A stretch of 43,901 nt of DNA, taken from the NCBI GenBank assembly GCA_902771225.1, contig CACXWH010000006.1, positions 1 through 43,901 of the forward strand. The letters run 5' to 3'. The notes under the pieces were generated by a model. It did not search any database and was not told where the DNA came from. It was given only the letters and a program-made list of their open reading frames with translations. The stretch is from an uncultured Methanobrevibacter sp. Lineage in GTDB: Archaea > Methanobacteriota > Methanobacteria > Methanobacteriales > Methanobacteriaceae. Position numbers and translations under genes: made by a program. Shown one piece after another: positions 1 through 8,822 of the stretch (position 1 is the stretch's first letter; each line of letters starts with the position of its first letter).

Positions 1-99
1 ATCGCTGGGACAACGATGCAGTAAAAAATTCCAAGAAAAAAATACTATAATTTTTTTTGGTTTGCGAATCCCCGTCGTCTACACGGCGGGGAGGTTCAA
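1..99 (+). mobile_element. Probable right end of an IS200/IS605-family (TnpB) element
   Basis: Bases 70-91 form a 9-bp hairpin with a 4-base loop (arms CCCCGTCGT and ACGGCGGGG, with one G-U type pair), followed by GAGGTTCAA at 91-99. A GC-rich hairpin followed by (T)TCAA is the typical right end of IS605/IS1341 elements, where TnpA cuts after TCAA and where the TnpB guide RNA ends. One frame from base 3 is open to a TAA at 48-50 (residues RWDNDAVKNSKKKIL) and could be the tail of the element's protein, but it is too short to assign. The transposase genes would lie to the left of the window. The call rests on the hairpin and terminal motif only. Confidence 0.5.
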
Positions 100-144
100 T
101 TTGATAGTGAAAACTAGTTAAAAAAATAGTAAATTGAAGGATAA

Positions 145-348
145 TTATCCTTCTAATTCTTTTAATCGCTCAGCAATAGCTTCTGCTAAAAATTGTTTTG
201 CTTTTTCAAGTTCTTCATAAGATCCGATTAATACTGGGCCGAATTCTGAGTGTTCAAGTTTCACATCAAACTTTTCGATTGTATGTGCAAGCATTGCTTC
301 TCCAACACCGTTTGGTATTCCCATTTGAAATTCTTCTTTTTCTTCCAT
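145..348 (-). CDS. Small conserved-looking acidic protein, function unknown
   Basis: A 67-residue acidic protein. The start ATG directly abuts the TAA stop of tyrS, and a GAGGAAAATT ribosome site lies in the last codons of tyrS, so the two are translationally coupled. It has an N-terminal stretch rich in Glu/Lys, a central beta-like segment (FGPVLIGSYEE) and a C-terminal helix (LEKAKQFLAEAIAERLKEL). I do not recognise the family. As the last gene of an operon of translation genes it may have a related role, but that is inference only. Confidence 0.75.
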   Translation of the reverse strand: MEEKEEFQMGIPNGVGEAMLAHTIEKFDVKLEHSEFGPVLIGSYEELEKAKQFLAEAIAERLKELEG

Positions 349-1311
349 TTAATTTTCCTCCATGCATTCTCTTACGGGGGCAAAGAATTCAATTAAGAAA
401 TCTTTTATTCCATTTTTTAAATCCATTGGATGTAAATTTCCTTCACTGAAATCTTTAATTAATTCTTCTTTTGTTAATTCAATATCTCCACCGAATTTTT
501 CAGGTCTTTTAATTAATAATGTATCTTGATTTGGATAAACAAAAGTTTCTGCAATTTCAATCATTGGATTTCCTTCAATTTCTCCTTGTGGACAGTAACT
601 TTTATTGATTTTTTTGGTAATTTCCTTAACAGAGTCATCAACTGCAATGTAATTGCCTTTACTTGATGACATTTTAGCATCTCCATCAAGTCCATGCAAT
701 AATGGTGTGTGAATACAAACAGGAACATTTTCACCTATTTTCTCTAGGTTTTCACGTGCTAACATTTGGATTTTTCTCTGTTCCATACCGCCTAATGCTA
801 TGTCTACATCAAGAGCCACCATATCGACGGTTTGCATGATTGGATAAATAACACTAGCTACTTTAGGATTATCGTCTGCACGACTTACCTGATCCATACT
901 TCTTCTGGCTCTTTTTAATGTAGTTAATGTAGCTAATTGATAAACTTTATTGGCATAATCACTTTCTAATTGAAATGATGAGCCTAAAATATATTCTGTT
1001 GTTTCATCAAGGCCTAATGCTTGGAAACATTTTTTATTGTACTCTGCAATTTCTGTTATTTCTTCAACAGTTCCTTTCCCATTTAAAAAAGCATGATAAT
1101 CTGCAAGCAATATTTTAATTTTAAAACCTAACTTCTGTAGAGTTTTGAGCTTCTGTACGGTTACTGCATGTCCTAAATGGATTTTACCGGAAGGTTCATA
1201 CCCGGTATAAGCTATAGGTTCATCTTTTTCAAGTACTTTCTTTAATTCTTCGGTGTCTATAACTTCCAGAGTCCCTTCTTCAATTAACTGAATTTTTTCT
1301 TCAATATTCAT
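349..1311 (-). CDS. tyrS: Tyrosine--tRNA ligase, archaeal type
   Basis: Class I aminoacyl-tRNA synthetase that charges tRNA-Tyr. At 320 residues it matches the short archaeal/eukaryal TyrRS form, which lacks the bacterial S4-like C-terminal domain. Visible features are the tyrosine-pocket segment [10 protein letters not shown] (34-43), the HIGH-type motif HLGHA (45-49), the GGMEQRK segment and the KMSSSKGN signature loop. The C-terminal part carries the archaeal HPMDLKN segment. The gene starts 4 bases after the NMD3 stop and ends flush with the next small gene, so it is the third gene of an aif2b-nmd3-tyrS operon. Confidence 0.97.
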   Translation of the reverse strand: MNIEEKIQLIEEGTLEVIDTEELKKVLEKDEPIAYTGYEPSGKIHLGHAVTVQKLKTLQKLGFKIKILLADYHAFLNGKGTVEEITEIAEYNKKCFQALGLDETTEYILGSSFQLESDYANKVYQLATLTTLKRARRSMDQVSRADDNPKVASVIYPIMQTVDMVALDVDIALGGMEQRKIQMLARENLEKIGENVPVCIHTPLLHGLDGDAKMSSSKGNYIAVDDSVKEITKKINKSYCPQGEIEGNPMIEIAETFVYPNQDTLLIKRPEKFGGDIELTKEELIKDFSEGNLHPMDLKNGIKDFLIEFFAPVRECMEEN

Positions 1312-1315
1312 TTTA

Positions 1316-2368
1316 TCACTTGATTAAGTAAATATAATTTTCAATTTTGATAAGTTTGATTTCATCACCAATATTATAATCGCTAAATTCCTCTTGCATT
1401 TCCAAATCAACAGCAGAATAATCACTTGGGTCTAAGATTTGAATTATTTTGGGAGATATTGATATTATTGTGGTTGTTTCTATATCATTTGCTTTTTTAA
1501 TAAGTTTGATGTTGTCCATATTCTTTAATGGGATATTTTGCTTTTTATTTGTTTTAATATCAATTCCAACGACTCTATTTTTATCTATATCTGTAACTTT
1601 GATTACCTTATCTTCAAATTCAATAATATCTTCATTTTCAAATTCTGGAATTCTTACAGAAATCCAAATTCTGTAAAGACCTTTGCCCGTTGATTTGTCT
1701 TCGCTGATTAGTCTTGGAGATTCTTTAATAACTCCTCCAAATTCATCTTTTAGGTTTTCAGCTATTTTACGTCCGGTTTTAAATGACCCAATATAGTAAT
1801 CATAACCTTCTTTAAGTTTTGCAATTTGGGGGCAATATGCTAATTTATCCACTTTTGACTGTTTATCCAAAGTTCTTGCTACTATTTCATCAGCTTTTTT
1901 ATATTCTTCAGCTTTTATTTCTCGATTATCTGCTCTAAATTGAACTACTGTTTCATAATAACCTGATTGTATTTTACTGCATGGTGGACAAACAGTTTTC
2001 AAAATTCTTACTTGGGTATCGTGTGTTTCTTCAATTGAAACTCCATATACTTCACCGACCACTTCAACAAAGCATTCAGCTGTTGTTCCTTTAATTTGGT
2101 CAATTTCAAGGTTGATTTCTTCGTTTTCAACTAAATCATTGATTTTTATATTCCGCTCTAATGCACGATATATTATTTCGTCTTCGGGAAGGTAGGATTC
2201 GCTCCATTTTCCTTCTTCTAAGCGACTGTTACAATGGCTGCATATTTCCACATCAATGTTTTTAGGTATTTCAATCATTTTAAAGTTTTTTAAAAAACAA
2301 TCAATGCAGATTTCTCCAATCATCTGTTTATTTTCGCTTCCACATTCGATACAAAACATAAAAATCAT
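1316..2368 (-). CDS. NMD3-family ribosome biogenesis protein
   Basis: Archaeal homologue of eukaryotic NMD3, the adaptor on the large ribosomal subunit that acts in late 60S maturation and export; archaea have no nucleus, so only the maturation role can apply. The N-terminus has paired CxxC motifs: CIECG, a second Cys pair around CIDC, then CSHC, and a further CPPC. This is the zinc-binding region typical of the family. The C-terminal part is beta-rich ([31 protein letters not shown]), as in the SH3/OB-like domains of NMD3. The start could be this ATG or the in-frame ATG three codons later (giving MFCIECG, the more usual N-terminus); neither has a clear Shine-Dalgarno site. It lies 27 bases after aIF2-beta in the same operon. 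Confidence 0.88.
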   Translation of the reverse strand: MIFMFCIECGSENKQMIGEICIDCFLKNFKMIEIPKNIDVEICSHCNSRLEEGKWSESYLPEDEIIYRALERNIKINDLVENEEINLEIDQIKGTTAECFVEVVGEVYGVSIEETHDTQVRILKTVCPPCSKIQSGYYETVVQFRADNREIKAEEYKKADEIVARTLDKQSKVDKLAYCPQIAKLKEGYDYYIGSFKTGRKIAENLKDEFGGVIKESPRLISEDKSTGKGLYRIWISVRIPEFENEDIIEFEDKVIKVTDIDKNRVVGIDIKTNKKQNIPLKNMDNIKLIKKANDIETTTIISISPKIIQILDPSDYSAVDLEMQEEFSDYNIGDEIKLIKIENYIYLIK

Positions 2369-2395
2369 TTAAAATAAGTAAAAAAGATAAAAAAA

Positions 2396-2803
2396 TTATA
2401 ATTGTTTAAGTGGGGCTGTAGCACCACAAGCAGAACATTTTAATAAGAATATTCTGCCTTCTCTTATAATTTTAGTGTCTGGTCTGTTACATTCGTGACA
2501 AATAACGTATTTGTCCACATAATCTTCAATTCTCTCATTGATTAAGTAATGGGTAAATTTACCTTGTAATATGGCTCTAGATCCATCCACATTACCTGCA
2601 GTACCTAATTCCCTCATTAAAAATTTTAATAAATGTTGAGGGTCTCTGTTTAAACCTTCACTTACTTCTTTAAAGTTTTTAATGAATGTTCTATTACCTT
2701 GGATATCTGAATAAGCTTTAGGAATTTTAAATCTTTTATGTTCAAATACTTCAGGAGGTAATTGGTCTATTGCTCTTTCTAATAAATCTTCATATTTATC
2801 CAT
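2396..2803 (-). CDS. Translation initiation factor aIF2 subunit beta
   Basis: Beta subunit of the aIF2 heterotrimer that brings initiator Met-tRNA to the small ribosomal subunit. At 135 residues it has the usual archaeal length. It shows the N-terminal helix, the central alpha/beta domain with the family stretch [20 protein letters not shown], and a C-terminal zinc ribbon with Cys at 102, 105, 123 and 126 (CHEC and CSAC). A ribosome site GGAG lies a few bases before the ATG. It is the first gene of the operon with NMD3, tyrS and the 67-residue protein. Confidence 0.96.
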   Translation of the reverse strand: MDKYEDLLERAIDQLPPEVFEHKRFKIPKAYSDIQGNRTFIKNFKEVSEGLNRDPQHLLKFLMRELGTAGNVDGSRAILQGKFTHYLINERIEDYVDKYVICHECNRPDTKIIREGRIFLLKCSACGATAPLKQL

Positions 2804-2823
2804 ATTATCGCTCCATAAAATTA

Positions 2824-2842
2824 GTATAAGTATAATATATTA
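2824..2842 (-). promoter_or_regulatory. Probable TATA-box promoter of the aIF2-beta operon
   Basis: Read on the minus strand, the sequence TTAATATATTATACT lies about 25-38 bases before the aIF2-beta start codon and is the only strong TATA-like element there. The spacing implies a short leader that still holds the GGAG ribosome site. Confidence 0.45.
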
Positions 2843-2900
2843 ACTATGATTTTAATCCTTTATTAAGTTATGGTTATTTAAATATGGAATATTCAAAACT

Positions 2901-3650
2901 TCATATCTTGAATAATTTTCTTGCATTATGGGTTGTTATTTCGATGACATTATCTTCTTTCATATCCAACTCTTGAGCTATTTTACTTATTATATATTTC
3001 AAGTTTAGTGGTGTGTTTTTTTCTCCCCTTTTTTCTTCTGGAGTTAAATATGGGGAATCTGTTTCTACAAGCATATGGCTAATATCGACTTTTTTAACCA
3101 TATTTCTTGTTTTCTTATTGTTTTTATGGGTGATTGGTCCACCTATTCCGATATAGAATCCTATTTTAATAAATTCCTGTGCCATTTCAGCAGAACCCTG
3201 ATAACAATGCATGGATCCGACCACATCATGTTTTTTCAATATGTTAAATGTATCCTGAATTGATTTTCTGGAATGCACTATTGCAGGTAAAGCATGTTTT
3301 TGTGCAAGATTTAACATTTTTTCAAATAATTCTTTCTGCTTATCTTTGTTGTCTTTTGTATGGTAATAATCAAGACCTATTTCCCCTACTGCGATTACTT
3401 TATCATTTTCGAGTTGATTATCTAACAGAGAAATATCTTCATCAGTTATTTTGTCTGCAAAGGAATGAAAATATCCAAGAGCAGCATAGACATTTTCATA
3501 TTGGGAGGTTAATTTCAATATTTCTTCATTGCTTAGAGGATCAGTCCCATTAAGTATTAAGCATATGTCCTTTCTTGCCGCTTCCTTTATTATTTCATCA
3601 GCATTTTCCATTTCACTTGTATAAATGTGGCAATGGGTATCTATTATCAT
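2901..3650 (-). CDS. TatD-family metal-dependent hydrolase (deoxyribonuclease)
   Basis: TIM-barrel amidohydrolase of the TatD family, known as Mg-dependent 3'-5' DNases or RNA/DNA exonucleases. At 249 residues it has the usual length. Metal ligands are visible in order: H6 and H8 (DTHCH), E90 (GEIGLDYY), H126 (VHSRKS), H148 (MHCYQGS) and D198 (ETDSPYL). The ribosome site AGGAG lies about 7 bases before the ATG. It is transcribed leftward from a divergent promoter region shared with the ThiF-like gene; 97 bases separate its stop from the aIF2-beta start. Confidence 0.93.
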   Translation of the reverse strand: MIIDTHCHIYTSEMENADEIIKEAARKDICLILNGTDPLSNEEILKLTSQYENVYAALGYFHSFADKITDEDISLLDNQLENDKVIAVGEIGLDYYHTKDNKDKQKELFEKMLNLAQKHALPAIVHSRKSIQDTFNILKKHDVVGSMHCYQGSAEMAQEFIKIGFYIGIGGPITHKNNKKTRNMVKKVDISHMLVETDSPYLTPEEKRGEKNTPLNLKYIISKIAQELDMKEDNVIEITTHNARKLFKI

Positions 3651-3750
3651 GAAATTCTCCTATAATAATTCTTTTGCATAAACTTTTATTGTTTAATTTA
3701 TAATAATTATATAACAAATTAAACTAAATTAAATTTTTTGGTGAGCAGAT

Positions 3751-4461
3751 ATGGATGAGAAATTTTCAAGAACAGAAATGTTGATTGGAAATGAGGGTAT
3801 GGAAAAATTGAAAAATGCCAAAGTTGCTGTTTTTGGTCTTGGAGGTGTAGGTTCCTTTGTTTGTGAAGGACTTGCCAGAAGTGGAGTTGGCAATTTTATT
3901 TTGGTGGACTATGACAAAATAGATGAAAGCAACATCAACAGGCAATTGATTGCAACGGTAAAAACAATTGGCAAATATAAAGTTGATTTAATGAAAGAAA
4001 GGATTTTGGAAATTAATCCTGATGCAAATATTGAAGTCTATAAGGAATTTTATTTGGCGGATTCAGAAATTGATGTTATTACTCAAGACTTGTCATATGC
4101 TGTTGACTGTGTTGATACGATACTGGCAAAGATCGCAATTATATGTAATTGTGACGCTTTAAATATTCCGGTTATCTCTTCAATGGGAACTGGAAACAAG
4201 TTGGATCCTTCAATGTTTGAAATTTCTGATATTTATGAGACTTCTGTGTGTCCCCTTGCCAGAATAATGAAAAAAGATCTTAAAAAGAGAAATATTGATA
4301 AATTGAAAGTGGTCTATTCCAAGGAACATCCAATAAACACAAATGATGCTGCTATAAATCAGGATAGAAAATATAAAGTGAAAGGTAGCGTTTCTTTTGT
4401 ACCCTCCGTTGCAGGATTAATGATTGCCGGTGAAGTGATAAAAGATATTGCCGGTGCCTGA
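3751..4461 (+). CDS. TcdA/YgdL-type ThiF-fold enzyme (E1-like)
   Basis: A 236-residue ThiF/MoeB/HesA-family ATP-dependent enzyme. The Rossmann glycine motif GLGGVGS is at 29-35, the adenylation loop DESNINRQL at 58-66, and a conserved Cys lies in TSVCPLAR (C167). The opening FSRTEMLIG and overall layout match the TcdA (CsdL/YgdL) subgroup, which dehydrates tRNA t6A to its cyclic form, rather than MoeB or ThiF proper, because the zinc-binding CxxC pairs of the latter are absent. A GGTGAG ribosome site lies 8 bases before the ATG. Substrate assignment in archaea is uncertain. A short degenerate copy of codons around 115-129 lies downstream at 4707-4744. Confidence 0.82.
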   Translation: MDEKFSRTEMLIGNEGMEKLKNAKVAVFGLGGVGSFVCEGLARSGVGNFILVDYDKIDESNINRQLIATVKTIGKYKVDLMKERILEINPDANIEVYKEFYLADSEIDVITQDLSYAVDCVDTILAKIAIICNCDALNIPVISSMGTGNKLDPSMFEISDIYETSVCPLARIMKKDLKKRNIDKLKVVYSKEHPINTNDAAINQDRKYKVKGSVSFVPSVAGLMIAGEVIKDIAGA

Positions 4462-4493
4462 TTCAATTTCATTTTTGTTTTGGTGAAATTGAA
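4462..4493 (+). terminator. Hairpin directly after the ThiF-like gene
   Basis: A perfect 10-bp inverted repeat (TTCAATTTCA at 4462-4471 and TGAAATTGAA at 4484-4493) with a 12-base T-rich loop begins at the base after the stop codon. The position suggests a transcription end or mRNA-stabilising hairpin. Confidence 0.5.
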
Positions 4494-4706
4494 CTTCTCA
4501 TCTGCCTACATTTGATTTTGTATTTGCCAGATTAATATTATCTGTTGTATGATTATTTCCTGCACTATTTCAAATTCTATTTATGGTAATGTTCTTATGT
4601 TTGGCAGTTATATTTATATCGATAGCTATACTTTCTATATCAGGTAAATTGAAATGTTAAATCTTTTTAAGAATTGTATAAACAAATTATTGCCTAAAAA
4701 TCTAGC

Positions 4707-4744
4707 CATATGTTATTGCATGAATACGATAATAGCAAAGATCG
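4707..4744 (+). pseudogene. Short remnant resembling the ThiF-like gene
   Basis: This stretch matches 4094-4135 inside the ThiF-like gene: it begins with CATATG, has a 4-base gap, and ends with a near-identical run in which TACGATA and GCAAAGATCG are shared. Translated, it gives CMNTIIAKI against CVDTILAKI in the gene. The rest of 4494-4812 shows no open frame of note, so this looks like a scrap of a lost paralogue or partial duplication. Confidence 0.4.
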
Positions 4745-4759
4745 AGTCCCCTGACTCAT

Positions 4760-4779
4760 GTAAAATATGATGATTTTAC
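4760..4779. repeat. Inverted repeat upstream of the acyltransferase-like gene
   Basis: Perfect 7-bp arms (GTAAAAT and ATTTTAC) with a 6-base loop lie about 35 bases upstream of the TATA box at 4814-4823. It could be an operator or simply part of the decayed region; nothing in the sequence decides. Confidence 0.3.
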
Positions 4780-4813
4780 TGCTAAATTGACTTTCAGATT
4801 TAAAAATATTTTT

Positions 4814-4823
4814 AATTTATATA
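4814..4823 (+). promoter_or_regulatory. TATA box for the acyltransferase-like gene
   Basis: AATTTATATA ends just before a possible TTG start at 4824. Archaeal transcription begins about 25 bases after the TATA box, which falls at the ATG at 4848. This argues for a leaderless transcript and against the upstream TTG as start. Confidence 0.55.
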
Positions 4824-4847
4824 TTGATTTTAATATATACTAATAAT

Positions 4848-5936
4848 ATGAACATTTCTAATTTATTCTCAGATGAAAAAATTAATACAGGTAGACAAGT
4901 TGAATTGGACATTGTCAAAGCGTTATCTATCATATTCATGATTTTTCTCCATACATTTTATGTTGCTAGTCTTTTTAAGTCTTCCTTTAATCAGAATTTT
5001 CATTTTATTTTAATGAATCTTTTAGGAAGGCCTTATGCTGCAGTTATTTTCATGTTTTGTATGGGTGTTGGGATTGTATACTCCAGACATAGTCAATGGG
5101 ATGTTATGATAAAAAGAGGTGTTAAGTTATTCCTTTTGGGTATTTTAGTTAATATATTCGAATTTTTCATTCCCCATTTCGTTGCTGGAGCTCTTTTAGG
5201 TAAAGCTGATCTTTTCCCAATTGCTGGGGGTTTATTACTCTTTTGTGTTGATATATTAATATTTGCTGCTTTAGCATTTATTCTAATGGGGATTTTAAAG
5301 AAATTTGAACTTTTAAACAAAAAGGCGATTATCCTTGCAGTCGTAATGTCTTTAATGGGGACATTTTTATCAGGTACAGATTTTGGTGTTCCTGTTTTGA
5401 ATTTATTTTTCGGTAACTTTATTGGGACTAAAGGAGGATTCACTTCTTTTCCTTTATTTGATTGGTTTATTTTCCCAATTGCAGGATATTTCTGGGGATA
5501 TTACTTTATAAGAGCCAAAGATAAAAATACCTTCTTTAAGTTCTGGCCGATTTTATTAATTGTGGCTTTAATTTACTTTTTGGTATCTTCTGATATTTGG
5601 GGTGGTGTTGCATCAAATGATGTTCATAGGTATTACTTCCTAAACACTTTGGATGCACTGTTCTGTATAATTAATGCTCATGCCATGATTGGTCTGTGCT
5701 ATTGGTTAGCTAAATATCTGCCGGATAAAATCATCAAAGCATTTACAATAATGAGCAGCAACATTAATGTGATTTATATTGTACAGTGGTTTTTTGTGCC
5801 ATTGACAATAATACTTATAGAATATTTCACTAGTGATTTATTGGATGACTTGTTAACTTCGATAATTGCAATATTCATAATAATCTTGTCTACAGCTATT
5901 GCAGTAGGATATAAAAAATTAAAAACTCGGAGCTGA
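4848..5936 (+). CDS. Polytopic membrane acyltransferase-like protein
   Basis: A protein of about 362 residues with roughly ten hydrophobic segments. The N-terminal region RQVELDIVKALSIIFMIFLH, with a His at the end of the first membrane helix, resembles the membrane acyltransferases of the DUF1624 / heparan-alpha-glucosaminide N-acetyltransferase group, which transfer acyl groups to sugars across the membrane. A second short motif, GRPYAAVIFMF, fits that family. The substrate cannot be read from sequence; cell-surface glycan modification is the natural guess. The start is the ATG preceded by the TATA box at 4814-4823. It stands alone in a decayed patch between two conserved genes, so it may be an acquired accessory gene. 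Confidence 0.7.
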   Translation: MNISNLFSDEKINTGRQVELDIVKALSIIFMIFLHTFYVASLFKSSFNQNFHFILMNLLGRPYAAVIFMFCMGVGIVYSRHSQWDVMIKRGVKLFLLGILVNIFEFFIPHFVAGALLGKADLFPIAGGLLLFCVDILIFAALAFILMGILKKFELLNKKAIILAVVMSLMGTFLSGTDFGVPVLNLFFGNFIGTKGGFTSFPLFDWFIFPIAGYFWGYYFIRAKDKNTFFKFWPILLIVALIYFLVSSDIWGGVASNDVHRYYFLNTLDALFCIINAHAMIGLCYWLAKYLPDKIIKAFTIMSSNINVIYIVQWFFVPLTIILIEYFTSDLLDDLLTSIIAIFIIILSTAIAVGYKKLKTRS

Positions 5937-5940
5937 AATA

Positions 5941-6003
5941 ATGAAATCAAAATCAAAGTGTTTTGTAGTACTCATTATACTCTGTATTTTATTTATTTTT
6001 TAA
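5941..6003 (+). CDS. Twenty-codon ORF, probably a truncated signal-peptide remnant
   Basis: The ATG lies 4 bases after the acyltransferase stop and about 10 bases after a GGAG. The predicted peptide is a Lys-rich start followed by a hydrophobic run (CFVVLIILCILFIF), like an isolated signal peptide or membrane anchor, then a stop. It may be the surviving start of a deleted secreted protein. A functional membrane microprotein is possible but unsupported. Confidence 0.3.
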   Translation: MKSKSKCFVVLIILCILFIF

Positions 6004-6262
6004 ATTAATTTTATTAATGTCAATACTCTATTAAAAAAGTTTCTTTAGTTGTTATTTACATTAATACAGGGATATTCATGATTAAAACAAAATACGTTCA
6101 ATAAGTTGTTGGAGCATAATTCATCTTAACATTAACACATACATTGTTTTGATAAATAACTAACAACTTAAATATTAAAACTGTTGTATAAAAATTATAA
6201 AGTTGTGATACTTACCCATTCACCACTAAAACTTTAATAAAAATTGCCACAAATTTAATTAC

Positions 6263-6636
6263 ATGAATGAAAATCTTTATGGAATGTTTGATAAAGTTTT
6301 ACAATCTGAATATTCGATTATAGAAGAGGGCTCAAAAAAGACTTATTTGCTGGTAAAAAACATTTTAATGAATTTAAGGACGATAAACCAACATTAAGTA
6401 ATGTTGTTTTGTCTGATACTTTAAAATACCTGGAAAATCAGGGTCTGATTTTAAAAAAAGTCATCGAAGACGATTCAAAAAGAAACACTGAATATTACCT
6501 TAGCGAAAAAGGTAAAAAAATGAATAAAGTATTATATGAGATGGTAATTTTCGGATTATATGAACTGGAAGGTGATTTAAGAGATGATGAATTTAAAGAA
6601 GAAATAAGAAAAGGATATGAAGAAATACTACTATAA
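6263..6636 (+). pseudogene. HxlR-type winged-helix regulator with a frameshift
   Basis: From the ATG at 6263 the frame reads MNENLYGMFDKVLQSEYSII and hits a stop at about 6395. A frame shifted by -1 continues with LFAGKKHFNEF, LSNVVLSDTLKYLENQGLI and a basic wing (YYLSEKGKK), the typical winged helix of HxlR-family regulators, and ends at 6636. The two halves join at a run of six A followed by G (6334-6340). Adding one A would give a continuous protein of about 124 residues, normal for HxlR. The segment between SEYSI and DLFAGK also looks about six residues short of the usual first helices. It is either a pseudogene, a homopolymer sequencing error, or a frameshifted gene. Confidence 0.65.
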
Positions 6637-6665
6637 ATACTCGTGCTTAAAGAAATATCGAGTAT
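6637..6665. terminator. Inverted repeat after the HxlR-type gene
   Basis: Perfect arms ATACTCG (6637-6643) and CGAGTAT (6659-6665) with a 15-base loop begin directly after the stop codon. The position suggests a transcription end. The following bases to 6815 hold no open frame I would call. Confidence 0.35.
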
Positions 6666-6815
6666 TATGGATTATTTATTTCGAAATCGTGCAATTTCTG
6701 CCTAAAACCTTCAATTAATTTTTCCTTATTGTTTAGATGTCCACTTACACGGGCAACATTTTTCTGATGACAACTAAAGAAATTTTCTTAAATTCTTAAA
6801 TGCTTTTACATTGTT

Positions 6816-8822
6816 CTATACTCTTTTCCAGTATCCGCTATTTGGTTCGTAAAGAATTCCTCTTTGTTGCAGTGTTCTGATTAAACTTTCAACTTTATCT
6901 TCACTAACACCGTGCTTTTCTTCCATGTTGCTTTTTAAAACATTTAATGGGGCTTGACCATTATATTCTTCTTCAAGTAATTTAACTTCATCTACGAGAG
7001 TGCTCAGTTTATCTCTTTCAGATTTTGGTCTTCCTCCACCAACAATATCTGCTTCAATTTCACCAGTTTCAGGATCAACACCTGCATCTTTAAGAGATGC
7101 CATTTGAAGCTTTACTGCTTTTTTAGCATCATCTTTATCCACAACTTCTTTTAATTTTACTTTAGCACAGGCTTCTGCTAAACGAATAATTGCTTCAAGT
7201 TGTCTTGCAGTAATTGGAACAACAGTATTTTCTTCAGCATTGCTGCTGCTGTTTCTTGTATCTACATAAAAATTCTTCAGTACTTCATTTGCTTCATCAC
7301 TTAAAACCGGATTAATATTTTTACGTGCATAGGCAATGTATTTTCTAAGTAAATCTGGTTCGATTTCATAATCTACAGTATTGGACTGATGTATATTAAG
7401 AATGTGTTGTGCAAGCTCTGAATCGCCTTTTCTGCTTGGTTTGTCTTCAACAATCCATATTAAATCAAAACGAGATAAAATTGGTGGTGGCAATTCAATT
7501 TGATCAGCTAAAACTTTAAATCTATCAAACCTTCCAAATTTAGGGTTTGCTGCTGCAAGAACGGAACATCTTGAATTTAAAGTTGCCATAATTCCTGCTT
7601 TTGCAATACTTACGGTTTGCTGTTCTAAAGCTTCGTGAAGTGCTGAACGGTCTTCTGATCTCATTTTATCCAATTCGTCAACACATACATTACCTTGATC
7701 TCCTAAAACTAATGCACCTGCTTCTAATGACCATCCACCTAATTCGTCTCTAACGGCGGCTGCAGTTAAACCGGCACCAGTAGTACCTTTACCACTTGTA
7801 TAAATACTTCTTGGAGCTAATTTAGAAACATATTTAAGGATTTGGGACTTACCTATACCTGGGTCTCCTACAATGAGGATATGGATATCTCCCCTTAAAC
7901 GGGTTTCATCTTCAAGCTGTTTTGCAGATCCTCCAAATAACTGCAGTGCAATGGATTCTTTCACGTCACGATAACCTTTAATTGAAGGTGCGGTTGATTT
8001 GATAATTTTTTCATAAACGTTAGGGTCTCTTGATAACTCTAAAATTTCTTCCTCATCTTCTTCAGATAAGTGCAGCTCTTCAAATTCCTGTTCTAAAGGT
8101 TCGATATGGTTGACATAAATGTAATTTTTGAATTTGCCGCTACGTTCTTCCCTAAACGTTTTTAATGTTCCGGTAATTCTTACTTTATCTCCGGGATTTA
8201 ATTCATCTACCAAATCATCTTCTAAAATCATTAACATCTGTTTAGGTTCGGTTCCTCCAGATAAATTTTCTAAAGGTTCTTGCATTCTGGCTGTCTGTGT
8301 ATCAATGTAATGTGATTCTTCCTGAAGCAATCTAAAAGATCTTCCTCCACATTCCCCACATAATGATGGCTCTAAAATTGTTCTATCGGAAGTCTGCTCA
8401 ACTTCATGTAAACGCATACAACCTCTACATTCAAAGACGGCTGTTTCAATACGTGGTCTTATTTCATCGGTCTTTCTGACAATACCCTCTGCCGCTACAA
8501 ATGATCCGATGTATTTACTTAATAATATTTTTAAAGGAATTATATTAGTAACATTTTTAAAACGAATATTTAAATCAGCATCTTTAGCTAATGGGTCAAT
8601 ATTTTTAACAGCTATTTGGGCAGCTTCAATAACTTCTTCAGGTTTTTCAATTAATAAATCTGCTAAGTCCGGATCAAATACTTCTAAAGTAGTATAATCT
8701 ACAGTCAGTGATCGATTATCTGGGTATGTTTCGAGGATTTCAAACACATCGTCCTTATATGAAGTTGCAAAAAATTCCTCAAATTTCGCAATTGATGTTT
8801 GTGATTTGGTAGTAGATTTCAT
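6816..8822 (-). CDS. mcm: Replicative DNA helicase MCM
   Basis: Homohexameric archaeal MCM helicase, 668 residues, without an intein. The N-terminal domain carries the zinc finger with Cys 132, 135, 155 and 158. The AAA+ core has Walker A GDPGIGKS (319-326), Walker B with D382 and E383 in VCVDELDKM, sensor-1 Asn in AAANP (N426) and the arginine finger in SRFDL (R451). A C-terminal winged-helix region follows (from about 595, ending GYWKRV). No ribosome site precedes the ATG, so the transcript may be leaderless. No origin-binding protein gene (orc1/cdc6) or GINS gene lies beside it. Confidence 0.97.
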   Translation of the reverse strand: MKSTTKSQTSIAKFEEFFATSYKDDVFEILETYPDNRSLTVDYTTLEVFDPDLADLLIEKPEEVIEAAQIAVKNIDPLAKDADLNIRFKNVTNIIPLKILLSKYIGSFVAAEGIVRKTDEIRPRIETAVFECRGCMRLHEVEQTSDRTILEPSLCGECGGRSFRLLQEESHYIDTQTARMQEPLENLSGGTEPKQMLMILEDDLVDELNPGDKVRITGTLKTFREERSGKFKNYIYVNHIEPLEQEFEELHLSEEDEEEILELSRDPNVYEKIIKSTAPSIKGYRDVKESIALQLFGGSAKQLEDETRLRGDIHILIVGDPGIGKSQILKYVSKLAPRSIYTSGKGTTGAGLTAAAVRDELGGWSLEAGALVLGDQGNVCVDELDKMRSEDRSALHEALEQQTVSIAKAGIMATLNSRCSVLAAANPKFGRFDRFKVLADQIELPPPILSRFDLIWIVEDKPSRKGDSELAQHILNIHQSNTVDYEIEPDLLRKYIAYARKNINPVLSDEANEVLKNFYVDTRNSSSNAEENTVVPITARQLEAIIRLAEACAKVKLKEVVDKDDAKKAVKLQMASLKDAGVDPETGEIEADIVGGGRPKSERDKLSTLVDEVKLLEEEYNGQAPLNVLKSNMEEKHGVSEDKVESLIRTLQQRGILYEPNSGYWKRV

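Noticed and set aside
61-100. Possible tRNA T-arm (GGTTCAAT)
   Set aside because: There is no acceptor stem, D-arm or anticodon arm around it, and the adjacent 9-bp hairpin with TTCAA fits an IS605 right end better.
6816-8822. Intein in mcm
   Set aside because: The AAA+ motifs are evenly spaced, and the 668-residue length is normal with no Cys/Ser insertion block.
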